From positions 124,001-188,000 of the forward strand of contig NZ_BSTF01000002.1 of assembly GCF_030269365.1 (NCBI RefSeq): a stretch of 64,000 bases of DNA, in the 5' to 3' direction. Under the pieces are notes generated by a model. It saw only the letters and a program-made list of their open reading frames with translations, was not told the DNA's origin and searched no databases. Source of the stretch: Lentzea sp. NBRC 102530 (GTDB lineage Bacteria > Actinomycetota > Actinomycetes > Mycobacteriales > Pseudonocardiaceae). A program made the position numbers and the translations under genes. Positions 53,134 to 60,873 of this stretch are shown in pieces (position 1 is the first letter of the stretch; each line of letters starts with the position of its first letter).

Positions 53134-54498
53134 ATGAAGAGGCTGAGCCTCGCGCTGGCGGGTGCCGCCAGCGCGGTTTTCCTGATGGGCACGTCGGTGG
53201 CGGCGCCACCGGAGCAACCGACGGCGCAGGAGGGCGCCACCTACGTCTACCGCGTCCCCGCGCCGCTGGGGCAGAAGGCGCAGGACCTGCTCGCTCGCGG
53301 GTTCGACGTCCTCGAACAGCGCGACGGCGACGACCTGTTCGTGCTGGGGTCGAAGACCACCCACACCGACCTCGCCAACGCCGGTTTCGCCGGCAGGGTC
53401 GAGTCGGTGATGGCCCCGCCGTCGGCCGAGCAGAAGACGCGGGGCAGTGGCGTCACCGAGACGTACTACGGCGGCTACCGCACGGTGAAGGCGCACCACG
53501 CCCACCTCGACCAGGTGGCGTTCAGGTACGCGGGCCTCGCGAAGGTCGTCGACTACGGCGACTCGTGGCGCAAGACCCAGGGCGCCGGCGGGTACGACCT
53601 CAAGGCCGTCTGCCTCACCAGGCGCGCCCCCGGCGACTGCAAGCTCACGCCGAACGCGCCCAAGCCGCGGATGGTGGTGTCGGGCCAGATCCACGCCCGC
53701 GAGATCACCACCGGTGACATGGCGTGGCGCTGGATCGACCACCTGACCCAGGGCTACGGCAAGGACCCCGAGGTCACCGCGCTGCTCGACACGACCGAGG
53801 TCTGGGTCATCCCGATCGCGAACCCGGACGGCGTGCAGATCGTGCAGTCCGGCGGCGACTCGCCGAAGTTGCAGCGCAAGAACGCCAACCACACCAACGG
53901 GCCGAAGGACTGCCCGACGACGCAGGACCCGAACGCCCAGATCGGCATCGACGTCAACCGGAACTTCGACGCGCAGTGGGGTGACAACGGCACGTCGTCC
54001 GACCCGTGCCACCAGGTCTACCGCGGGCCGAGCCCGGACTCCGAGGTCGAGACGAAGGCGCTGGAGAAGCTCTTCCGGTCGCTCTTCAAGGACACCCGCG
54101 GCCCCGCCGTCACCGACCCGGCGGATCCGAAGACCCGGGGCATGGTCGTCACCATGCACGCCGCGCTCAACGTCGTGCTGCTGCCGTGGGGTTACACCAC
54201 CACGCCGTCGCCGAACGACGGACCGCTGCGCGCGATGGCGAAGGACATGGCGCAGCTCGCCGGACCCGAGTGGCAGTACGGCCAGCCGGGTGAGCTGCTC
54301 TACACCGCGGGCGGCTCGATCGACGACTGGGTGTACGGCGAGCTCGGCGTTCCCCACTACACCTGGGAGATCGGCAACTGGGAGGGCGAGTGCACCGGGT
54401 TCCTGCCCGCGTACTCGTGCCAGGACGGGCACTGGGCCGAGGTCAGGCCGATGCTGACCTACGCCGCGAAGAAGGCCGCCAACCCCTACGGCGGGTGA
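53134..54498 (+). CDS. Secreted zinc carboxypeptidase, M14 family
   Basis: A 454-residue exported metallocarboxypeptidase. The signal peptide ends SVAA, and an inhibitory-type propeptide covers about 25-110. Zinc ligands are His and Glu in GQIHARE and the later His in MHAALNVVLLPWGY. Substrate Arg/Asn are in GIDVNRNFD and the catalytic Glu in YTWEIGNWEGEC. Cys pairs (ACDCK-like region, KDCPTT, DPCHQ, GECTGF, YSCQDG) suggest disulfides. CAGGGGG lies about 10 bases before the ATG and only 25 bp separate it from the deiminase, so the two are probably one operon. Specificity for basic or citrulline-containing C-termini cannot be told from sequence. Confidence 0.92.
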   Translation: MKRLSLALAGAASAVFLMGTSVAAPPEQPTAQEGATYVYRVPAPLGQKAQDLLARGFDVLEQRDGDDLFVLGSKTTHTDLANAGFAGRVESVMAPPSAEQKTRGSGVTETYYGGYRTVKAHHAHLDQVAFRYAGLAKVVDYGDSWRKTQGAGGYDLKAVCLTRRAPGDCKLTPNAPKPRMVVSGQIHAREITTGDMAWRWIDHLTQGYGKDPEVTALLDTTEVWVIPIANPDGVQIVQSGGDSPKLQRKNANHTNGPKDCPTTQDPNAQIGIDVNRNFDAQWGDNGTSSDPCHQVYRGPSPDSEVETKALEKLFRSLFKDTRGPAVTDPADPKTRGMVVTMHAALNVVLLPWGYTTTPSPNDGPLRAMAKDMAQLAGPEWQYGQPGELLYTAGGSIDDWVYGELGVPHYTWEIGNWEGECTGFLPAYSCQDGHWAEVRPMLTYAAKKAANPYGG

Positions 54499-54504
54499 CC
54501 GACC

Positions 54505-54561
54505 GGATACCCGTACGGATGTCCTGCGAACGCGTTTCCCGGACACCCCGTACGGGTATCC
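54505..54561. promoter_or_regulatory. Paired CCGTACGG operator sites in 14-bp inverted repeat
   Basis: GGATACCCGTACGG (54505-54518) and CCGTACGGGTATCC (54548-54561) are exact inverted copies, 29 bp apart. Each contains the palindrome CCGTACGG, so the element reads as two identical operator sites in opposite orientation, 43 bp apart centre to centre (about four turns). It occupies the whole space between the carboxypeptidase stop and the DUF6292 start, where a promoter is expected. Confidence 0.6.
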
Positions 54562-54568
54562 GCCCGGC

Positions 54569-54973
54569 ATGGACCGCGGCATGACCATTGACTTCGGCTT
54601 CGACATCGACTTCGACGACTCGGCGGCGCGGCAACTGAGGCGCTACGTCCGCGAGGTCGTCACCGGGCTCGGCCTGCGCGGCGACAGCTCGTGCTTCGAG
54701 TTCACCCCGCTGCCCGGCGCCTACATCGCGCTGGAAGGACGGCTCGCCGACCACCCCGACCACTACGTCGCGCTCGTGTGGAAGGAGAGCGCGGGCTGGT
54801 CGGTCGCGATCGAGGACCGGCTGGGGGAGCTCGTCGAGGTGGCCCGGCTCGAAGGCCTGCACCCCTCGCCCGCGTCGGTCGTCGCCTGGGTGAGGGAACT
54901 GCTGCACGGCGACGAGCGGTCAAACCGTGACTTCGCCGCGTTCCTCCCGGAGCCGAGGACCGCTTTGTCCTGA
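54569..54973 (+). CDS. DUF6292-like small actinobacterial protein
   Basis: A 134-residue cytoplasmic protein, tentatively DUF6292, of unknown function. It begins with an acidic stretch (DFGFDIDFDDSAARQLRRYV) and contains YIALEGRLADHPDHYVALVW with KESAGWSVAIED, a beta-meander typical of the family, and a helical end (SPASVVAWVRELLHGD). The ATG at 54569 is 8 bp behind the paired operators with no clear ribosome site; an ATG at 54581 is possible. Proteins like this often sit near XRE/DUF397 regulators in actinomycetes, but none is here. Confidence 0.65.
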   Translation: MDRGMTIDFGFDIDFDDSAARQLRRYVREVVTGLGLRGDSSCFEFTPLPGAYIALEGRLADHPDHYVALVWKESAGWSVAIEDRLGELVEVARLEGLHPSPASVVAWVRELLHGDERSNRDFAAFLPEPRTALS

Positions 54974-54988
54974 CGCGCGTGGGAACGA

Positions 54989-55031
54989 GGAAGGGCCCGG
55001 TGTCCGCCGTCTTCGGACACCGGGCCCTTCC
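54989..55031. terminator. Bidirectional terminator
   Basis: Perfect 18-bp arms GGAAGGGCCCGGTGTCCG (54989-55006) and its complement (55014-55031) surround a 7-base loop. It lies 16 bp after the DUF6292 stop and 11 bp before the end of the opposite GH30 gene, so it can stop both transcripts. Confidence 0.9.
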
Positions 55032-55041
55032 GTCCCTCCAC

Positions 55042-56862
55042 CTACGCGGGCACGGTCCACCGCTGGTTCGCCCCGCCCGTGCAGTCCCAGATCTGCAACT
55101 TCGCGCCGTTGGCGTTGTTGTTGCCGATCACGTCGAGACACTTGTTGCTGCCGGCGTTCACCAACGTGCCGCCGGACGCGGTCCACCTCTGGTTCGGACC
55201 GCCGAAGCAGTCCCAGAGCTGCACGGCCGAGCCGTTCGCCGTGCCGTTGCCGGTCACGTCGAGGCACTTGCCCAGCCCGCGCACCGTGCCGTCCGAGGAC
55301 AGCGTCCACGTCTGGTTCGGGCCGCCGAAGCAGTCCCAGATCTGCGGCAGGGTGCCGTTGGCGGTCGAGCCGTCCGTCACGTCGAGGCACTTGCCGCCCA
55401 GACCCGTGATCTGGCCGGTGCGGCCCGTCGGCGGCTGACCGGGGTCGAGCGTGCCGGGCCAGGTGAACGTCGCCATCGCACCGGACGGCAGGGTGTAGCC
55501 GAACGTCTGGCCGTTGTACTGCACGCGGAAGTTCTGCTGACCGCCGGTGTTCAGCGCGACGAGCACGATCTGGCCGTCGGGGTTGCGGAAGGCGACGTTC
55601 TGCACGCCACCCTCGCCGAAGCCGGTCGAGTCGATGCGCACCGCGCCGGGCTTCACGAACTTCGACAGGTGGCCGAGGACGTAGTACTCGGCGTTGTACG
55701 TGACGTTGCCGCCGGAGGTGGTGACGACGCCCGTGCAGTTGGTGCAGCTGCCGATCACCGGGCCGTTGTTCTGGTCCAGCGCCATGTTCCAGATCGCCAC
55801 GGACCGCGCGTGGTTGCGCGTCGCGCCGATCGCCAGGTTCATGCCCTGCCAGCGCAACGTGTCGCGGAACGTCGCGGCGTCGTTGGCCGACCGCGTGCCG
55901 GAGCACTCGGTGAAGAAGATGTCCTTGCCGGGCTGGTTCTGCTTCACGATGGACTGGCGGTCGGGGGTGCCCCGGTAGCAGTGCCACGCGGAGCCGATCA
56001 CGTTGGCACCCGTGCCGTTGTTGACGGTCTGGGCGTAGTCGACGACGTCCCAGTTGTGGTCGTAGCCGAGGATGCGGGCCTGCTCACCGGCCGCGCGCAG
56101 CTTCGGGACCAGCGTGTTGATCACGTTGACCTGCTGCTGCGGCGACATGTACATGCCCGGGTAGCCCGGCGGCTCGAACAGCGGCTCGTTCTGCACGCTC
56201 AGGTAGTCGATCGGGATGCCGGCGGCCTTGTACGCCTGGGCGAACTTGACCAGGTAGTCGGCATACACCCCGATCCGGCTGTCGTTGAGCGAGCCGGTGA
56301 TGAGGTTGTTGTTGTTCTTCATCCACGCCGGCGCGCTCCACGGCGTCGCCATGAAGGACACCTGCGGGTTGAGCTGCTTGGCCTGCTGGAGCAGCGGCAG
56401 GATGTACGCCCGGTCGTGGTCGATGGAGAACCGGGACAGCGACGGGTCCGCCGCGCCGTCGTTGTAGGTGTAGAAGTTGCGCGAGTAGTCGCTCGCGCCG
56501 ATCGGCTGGCGGACGAAGCTCAGGCCGATGCCGCTGGACGTGTTGAACAGGTTGTTCATGATCTCGTTGCGGCGCGGGGAGTTGAAGATGTTCCACGCCG
56601 CCGAGTCCGTGAACGAGGCGCCGAAGCCCACCATCGACTGGAAGGTGGAGTTCGGGTTCACCGTGATCGTCGAGCCGCTGCCACCCGAACCGAACGTCAC
56701 GTCCCCTTGCCTGGTGAGTGCGTTCGACTTGTCAGCGGTCGTCAACCACACGCTCGCGTTGGTCGCCGCGGTGGCGGCGGGGGAGGACACCAAGGTGCTT
56801 CCCACCGTCACCACGGCCGCCGCCAGCGCGATACCGCGCCAACGTGCTGTCATCTTTGACAT
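55042..56862 (-). CDS. Secreted GH30 glucanase with ricin-B type CBM13 tail
   Basis: A 606-residue exported glycosidase. A signal peptide of about 33 residues ends ATA-AT. The GH30 barrel plus side beta-domain shows GFGASFTDSAAW, ATPWSAPAWMK, acid/base Glu in LSVQNEP and nucleophile Glu in FFTECSG. The C-terminal 140 residues form a beta-trefoil with three repeats KCLDV...QIWDC/QLWDC and QxW motifs (NQTW, NQRW, NQRW). GH30 members of this type cut beta-1,6-glucan or glucosylceramide-like substrates; fungal cell-wall glucan is a good guess. GGAG is upstream of the ATG and 40 bp separate it from the paralog. Confidence 0.92.
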   Translation of the reverse strand: MSKMTARWRGIALAAAVVTVGSTLVSSPAATAATNASVWLTTADKSNALTRQGDVTFGSGGSGSTITVNPNSTFQSMVGFGASFTDSAAWNIFNSPRRNEIMNNLFNTSSGIGLSFVRQPIGASDYSRNFYTYNDGAADPSLSRFSIDHDRAYILPLLQQAKQLNPQVSFMATPWSAPAWMKNNNNLITGSLNDSRIGVYADYLVKFAQAYKAAGIPIDYLSVQNEPLFEPPGYPGMYMSPQQQVNVINTLVPKLRAAGEQARILGYDHNWDVVDYAQTVNNGTGANVIGSAWHCYRGTPDRQSIVKQNQPGKDIFFTECSGTRSANDAATFRDTLRWQGMNLAIGATRNHARSVAIWNMALDQNNGPVIGSCTNCTGVVTTSGGNVTYNAEYYVLGHLSKFVKPGAVRIDSTGFGEGGVQNVAFRNPDGQIVLVALNTGGQQNFRVQYNGQTFGYTLPSGAMATFTWPGTLDPGQPPTGRTGQITGLGGKCLDVTDGSTANGTLPQIWDCFGGPNQTWTLSSDGTVRGLGKCLDVTGNGTANGSAVQLWDCFGGPNQRWTASGGTLVNAGSNKCLDVIGNNNANGAKLQIWDCTGGANQRWTVPA

Positions 56863-56902
56863 AGCGCTCCTTGCAGGGGTGTAAGCGCCCGATAGCAGTT
56901 GT

Positions 56903-58759
56903 TCAGTTGTAGAGCCGGAAATCGGCGATGCTCCACCAGTTGCTCGCGCTCCCGGTGGACGTGATGCGGACGTAGCGCGCGCTGGTGCGGCGCACGTCGA
57001 TGGTGGTCAGCTGGCCGACGCCCGCACCGGACGCGATCGTGCGCCAGCTCGAGCCGTTGTCGCTGACCGAGAGTTCCCAGTCGCGGGCGTAGTCGCCGAG
57101 GTTGCCGCCGGAGTCGACCGCGACGCGGCGGAAGTCCTTGCGGCGCCCCAGGTCGACCTGGAGGAACTGACCGGGGGCCTGGGCTCCGTTGTTGGACCAG
57201 CGGGTCGAGGCGTCGTCGTCGATCGCCGCCGCGCCGTCCGGGGTGGCGGTGGCACCGGCCAGCGACACGGCGTCGAGCCGGCTCCTGTGCTGGGTGGTCC
57301 AGGTGAACGTGGCCAGCGCGCCGCCCGGCAGGGTGTACTCGAACGTGCGGTCGCCGACGCTGACCGCGAACGAGCGCGGGTCGTCGTTCTGGTTGTGCAC
57401 CACCAGAGCCGTGGAACCGTCGGGGTTGCGGAACGCGGCGTCCATGATCTGGCCGTTCCAGCCGGTCGTGCCGAACGAAGTGCTGGCGATCCGGCGCGCG
57501 CCCGGCTTCACGAACTTCGACAGGTGGCCGATCGTGTAGTACTCCGCGTCGGTGACGACCGAGCCGTCCGGCTGCACGGTGACGAGGCCGGTGCAGGTGT
57601 TGCAGCCACCGAGGTGCGGGCCGCCGGTGCTGTCGAGCGCGATGTTCCAGTTGACGGCGCTGCGGGCCCAGTTGCGGGTGGTGCCGAGCACGACGTTGCG
57701 GGCGTGCCAGCGCAGCGTGTCGCTGAAGACCTTCGCGGGCGGGTCGGTCGCGCCCTTCGAACCGGAGCACTCGGTGAACCAGATGCCCTTGTCCGGGAAG
57801 GCGTCGTGCAACGCGGTCTGCGCGCTCGGGTCACCGTAGTAGCAGTGGTAGGCCGTGCCCGCGACCCACTTCGCCGCCTTGGACCGCAGGACCTGGTACG
57901 GGTAGTCGGCTTCCGCCGTGCCGTCGTTGGGGTGCGTGGCCCAGTTGTGGTCGAAGCCGAGGATCTTGGTGCGCGGGCTCGCGAGCCTGAGCTTCGGGCC
58001 GAGCGCCTCGATCACCTGGACCTGCGCGGCGACACCCATGTCCGTGCCGGGGTAGGCGTCGGGCTTGCGGTTCTGCGGCTCGTTCTGCACGGACAGGAAG
58101 TCGATCGGCACACCGGCCTTCGCGTACGCCTGCACGAACTTCACGAGGTAACGCGCGTACGCGTCGTAGATCTTCGGGTCGTCCTTGAGCTTGCCGCCGA
58201 CCAGCGAGTCGTTGTCCTTCATCCAGGCGGGCGGGCTCCACGGCGTGGCCATGATCTTGATCTTCGGGTTGAGGCGCTTGGCCTCGCGCAGCAACGGCAG
58301 GACCTTCGCCTCGTCGTGGCGGATGCTGAAGTGCCGGAGCGGGAAGTCAGTCTGGCCCGCGGGCACGTCGTCGTAGGTGTAGTGCTCCTTCGCCGCCGTG
58401 AAGTCCGACGAACCGACGGGCTGGCGCAGGAAGCTGACGCCGATGCCGTTCTTCGGATCGAAGAGCTTGCGCATGGTCTCGGCGCGGACGGCAGGGGCCA
58501 GGCCCGCGAGGACCTCGGCGGACGAGTCCGTGATGGACGCGCCGAAGCCGTCGATCTCCTGGTAGCGGCGGTCGGGGTCGACCACGATCGTCGGGTGCGC
58601 CGACTCGCTGGTGCCGAACGTGACGCGGGGGCGTTCGTGCATCAGTTCCGCCCGGTCCGGGGTGGTGACCCAGACGCGGACCTGCGGAGCGCTGGTGGCT
58701 TCGGCGGCCGGTACGGCGGTGAGGCCCACTACCAAGGCGACGATCGCGGTTGTTCTCAT
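56903..58759 (-). CDS. Secreted GH30 glucanase with F5/8 type C (CBM32-like) tail
   Basis: A 618-residue exported paralog of the neighbouring GH30. The signal peptide (TTAIVALVVGLTAVPAAEA) precedes a GH30 core with GFGASITDSSAEVL, ATPWSPPAWMKDND, acid/base Glu in LSVQNEP and nucleophile Glu in WFTECSG. Instead of ricin repeats, the last 140 residues are a discoidin-like domain (DDDASTRWSNNGAQ, DLGRRKDFRRVAVDSGG, ARYVRITSTG). GAGGA lies 6-9 bases before the ATG. The divergent LacI gene and its operators are 37-118 bp upstream. It is transcribed first and probably together with the CBM13 paralog. Confidence 0.92.
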   Translation of the reverse strand: MRTTAIVALVVGLTAVPAAEATSAPQVRVWVTTPDRAELMHERPRVTFGTSESAHPTIVVDPDRRYQEIDGFGASITDSSAEVLAGLAPAVRAETMRKLFDPKNGIGVSFLRQPVGSSDFTAAKEHYTYDDVPAGQTDFPLRHFSIRHDEAKVLPLLREAKRLNPKIKIMATPWSPPAWMKDNDSLVGGKLKDDPKIYDAYARYLVKFVQAYAKAGVPIDFLSVQNEPQNRKPDAYPGTDMGVAAQVQVIEALGPKLRLASPRTKILGFDHNWATHPNDGTAEADYPYQVLRSKAAKWVAGTAYHCYYGDPSAQTALHDAFPDKGIWFTECSGSKGATDPPAKVFSDTLRWHARNVVLGTTRNWARSAVNWNIALDSTGGPHLGGCNTCTGLVTVQPDGSVVTDAEYYTIGHLSKFVKPGARRIASTSFGTTGWNGQIMDAAFRNPDGSTALVVHNQNDDPRSFAVSVGDRTFEYTLPGGALATFTWTTQHRSRLDAVSLAGATATPDGAAAIDDDASTRWSNNGAQAPGQFLQVDLGRRKDFRRVAVDSGGNLGDYARDWELSVSDNGSSWRTIASGAGVGQLTTIDVRRTSARYVRITSTGSASNWWSIADFRLYN

Positions 58760-58796
58760 TGACGTCCTCACGACATGTAACACGTCTAGATCACTG

Positions 58797-58825
58797 TGAA
58801 ACGCTGGTGTTTCAGGATGAAACAC
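58797..58825. promoter_or_regulatory. Triple TGAAAC half-site operator between GH30 and LacI genes
   Basis: GTGTTTCA (58807-58814) and TGAAACAC (58818-58825) form a perfect 8-3-8 inverted repeat. A further TGAAAC at 58797-58802 pairs with the same middle half-site at 6-bp spacing, so two overlapping operators share one half. The element sits between the divergent starts at 58759 and 58877 and should bind the LacI protein encoded alongside. Confidence 0.65.
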
Positions 58826-58876
58826 CGGGGTGTGCCGATCGTCAATGGTCTGGCCGAGTTCCGGTACAGTGACCTG

Positions 58877-59884
58877 GTGGAACGCAAGATCGAGAACGTG
58901 AAACAGCGCGCGAGCCTGCGGGACATCGCGGCGGAGACCGGTGTCTCGATCGCGACCGTCTCCCGCGTGCTCAACGATCATGTCAACGTGGCCCAGCGGA
59001 CCCGTGACCTGGTCCTGCAGGCCGTGGAACGGCGCAAGCAGGACGCCGTCCCGCCACGCACGCGCACGGTCTACGTCCGCTGCCCGTACGTCCTCACCGA
59101 CTACTTCGGCCTGATCGTGTCGTCGATCGCCGAAACGCTGAAACTGCACGGCCTGCGCATGCTGCTGGACGCGGGGGAGTCGGGCCAGGGCTCCGCCGCA
59201 CTGCGCGCGCTGCCGGACATGGCCGACGTCGACGCGGCGATCCTCATCCTGCCGCCCGAGGAGGGCGACGACCTGCTCGCGCTGACCCGCGCCGGCTACC
59301 CGTTCGTCGTGGTCGACCCGCGCATCCTGCCGCTGCCCGACATCGCCTCGGTCTCCGCCGCGCACTTCGCGGGCGCGCGAGCCGTCGCCGACCACCTCAT
59401 CGCCCTCGGGCACCGCGACATCGCCGTGATCGCCGGACCGGAGGAGTGGCTCGCCGGCGACGCCCGCCTGGCAGGCCACCGCGCGTCACTGGCGAAGGCC
59501 GGCGTGCTGCTGTCGCCGGACCGGTTGCGGCACGTGGAACCCACGACCGCGCACGGCAAGGCGGCCGCCGCCGAACTGCTGGCGCTGGAACCCCGCCCGA
59601 CCGCGGTCGTGTGCTTCAACGACAAGGTCGCCGTGGGCACGTTGCAGGCGGCGCGGGAACGCGGTCTGCGCGTACCGGAGGACCTGTCCGTGGCCGGGTT
59701 CGACGACATCGACCTGGCCGAGGCGACCGACCCGCGGCTCACGACGGTGCGGCAACCGTTGCAGGAGATGGGAAGCATCGCCGTCACGCAGCTCATGCGC
59801 GTGCTGGACGGGCACCAGCCGGAGGCGTTGCACATCGAACTGGCGACGACACTAGTGGTGCGGGACTCGACGGCCGCGCTCTAG
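58877..59884 (+). CDS. LacI-family transcriptional regulator
   Basis: A 335-residue repressor of normal LacI length. The N-terminal HTH and hinge are ASLRDIAAETGVSIATVSRV and LNDHVNVAQRTRDLVLQAVE. The periplasmic-binding-like sugar domain follows with VVVDPRILPLPD, GHRDIAVIAGP, CFNDKVAVGTLQAARERGL and SVAGFDDIDLAEATDPRLTTV. GTG 58877 is preferred since TACAGT ends 6 bases upstream, giving a leaderless transcript; GTG 58898 is the alternative, and a reading from 58796 would translate its own operator. It should repress the two GH30 genes until a glucan-derived sugar binds. Confidence 0.9.
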   Translation: MERKIENVKQRASLRDIAAETGVSIATVSRVLNDHVNVAQRTRDLVLQAVERRKQDAVPPRTRTVYVRCPYVLTDYFGLIVSSIAETLKLHGLRMLLDAGESGQGSAALRALPDMADVDAAILILPPEEGDDLLALTRAGYPFVVVDPRILPLPDIASVSAAHFAGARAVADHLIALGHRDIAVIAGPEEWLAGDARLAGHRASLAKAGVLLSPDRLRHVEPTTAHGKAAAAELLALEPRPTAVVCFNDKVAVGTLQAARERGLRVPEDLSVAGFDDIDLAEATDPRLTTVRQPLQEMGSIAVTQLMRVLDGHQPEALHIELATTLVVRDSTAAL

Positions 59885-60321
59885 TGCACGACGGCCCAGG
59901 TGCGGTCGGCCGGGTCGACCAGCACCTGAAGGCTTCGTTCGCCGCGGTAGTGGTTGCACTGGTGGCGCACCTCGAAACCGCTGTCCTCCAGCGGAACCCA
60001 CAGGGTGAGGTCGTGCGTGACGGACTCACCGTCGAAGTCCTTGGTGCTGTTGCGCACTTCGGCGCTGGCGGTGGTTCCTCCGGCGCGCAGGGCGGTGGAC
60101 CTGGTCGCGGACGTGCCGGCCGAGGACCAGACCCTGACCATGACGGCGACCCCGGCGAGCAGGGCCAGCTCCCAGAGGACGGTCGCCCACCACGGGCCGT
60201 CCGAGAAGGCGACCGCGATCATGCCGGCGGCCAGCGCGACCGCCGTGGTGCCCGCGAACGCTCGTTGGGCGACGGCGGTGGCCGGGTTCGTCAGGACGAT
60301 TTCGACCGGGGTCGTGGTCAC
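59881..60321 (-). CDS. Two-helix membrane protein, paralog 1
   Basis: A 146-residue protein that I cannot assign to a named family. After MTTTPVEIVLTN come two membrane helices (AFAGTTAVALAAGMIAVAF and WWATVLWELALLAGVAVMV) and a cytoplasmic or external domain of about 75 residues with strands and paired Cys/His (EVRHQCNHYRGE), ending DRTWAVVH, reminiscent of DUF3592-like membrane proteins. It is 40-50 percent similar by eye to the next gene, including PVE, WW, LWEL and TWAVVH. GTG lies 6 bases after ATCCTA (TAGGAT on the coding strand), so a leaderless message is probable. Its end overlaps the LacI stop. Confidence 0.7.
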   Translation of the reverse strand: MTTTPVEIVLTNPATAVAQRAFAGTTAVALAAGMIAVAFSDGPWWATVLWELALLAGVAVMVRVWSSAGTSATRSTALRAGGTTASAEVRNSTKDFDGESVTHDLTLWVPLEDSGFEVRHQCNHYRGERSLQVLVDPADRTWAVVH

Positions 60322-60327
60322 CCGGAG

Positions 60328-60333
60328 ATCCTA
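60328..60333 (-). promoter_or_regulatory. TAGGAT -10 element for leaderless paralog 1
   Basis: On the minus strand TAGGAT lies exactly 6 bases before the GTG at 60321, with no ribosome site between, so transcription should begin at the start codon. The same spacing occurs at the paralog (60838-60843), which supports function. A -35 is not recognisable. Confidence 0.5.
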
Positions 60334-60375
60334 GTGGCGTGGCTCAGAACGTTGCCGGACGGACTCGACCGCCGG

Positions 60376-60831
60376 CTAGTGCACGACGGCCCAGGTGCGC
60401 GTGGTGGCGTCGAGCAGCACGGTGACCTGTCCGCCCGTCAGCACGGCGGTGCACTCGGACCGGCTGCACCGGTGGCGGTCCTCGAAACCGCCGCCCGGCA
60501 CCGGGATCCGCAGCGTGAGCTCGTACATGATGGCGTCACTGACGTCGAACACGGTCTTGTCGGTGACCTCGCCCCGCACGAGCGTGCCCGCCTCCCTCAG
60601 CGCGGCGGTCTGGTCGGCGTCGTCGGACGCCGTCGTCCACAGCGCCAGCATGCCGAACACGACCACGAGCAGTCCGAGCTCCCACAGCACGATCGCCCAC
60701 CACGCCTGGTCCGAGAAGGCGACCACGACGCCGCCCGCGACCGACGCCGCGATGCTGATGGCGGCCAGCGCGCGCTGGACCCGCGCGGAACCGCGGTCCG
60801 TCAGGACGACTTCGACAGGGTTCGTGGTCAC
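60376..60831 (-). CDS. Two-helix membrane protein, paralog 2
   Basis: A 151-residue paralog of the preceding protein, arranged in tandem. MTTNPVEVVLTD leads to two membrane helices (ALAAISIAASVAGGVVVAF and WWAIVLWELGLLVVVFGML) and a soluble domain with YELTLRIPVPGGGFEDRHRC and SECTAV, ending RTWAVVH. The Cys/His residues are in the same positions as in paralog 1, so they may bind a metal or form a disulfide. Start and -10 are spaced as in the paralog. Function is unknown; duplication plus conserved end suggests a two-subunit or dose-related role. Confidence 0.7.
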   Translation of the reverse strand: MTTNPVEVVLTDRGSARVQRALAAISIAASVAGGVVVAFSDQAWWAIVLWELGLLVVVFGMLALWTTASDDADQTAALREAGTLVRGEVTDKTVFDVSDAIMYELTLRIPVPGGGFEDRHRCSRSECTAVLTGGQVTVLLDATTRTWAVVH

Positions 60832-60837
60832 CGGCCG

Positions 60838-60843
60838 ATCCTA
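60838..60843 (-). promoter_or_regulatory. TAGGAT -10 element for leaderless paralog 2
   Basis: TAGGAT on the minus strand ends 6 bases before the GTG at 60831. The region also lies inside a 13-bp perfect inverted repeat, GGGTTCGTGGTCA (60818-60830) with its complement at 60853-60865, whose first arm is the start of the gene itself. Confidence 0.5.
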
Positions 60844-60873
60844 GGACGCCGATGACCACGAACCCCGTGCTTT

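Noticed and set aside
58760..59479. N-terminal extension of the second GH30 into the LacI gene
   Set aside because: It lies antisense to LacI coding sequence and precedes a normal signal peptide with its own ribosome site at 58759.
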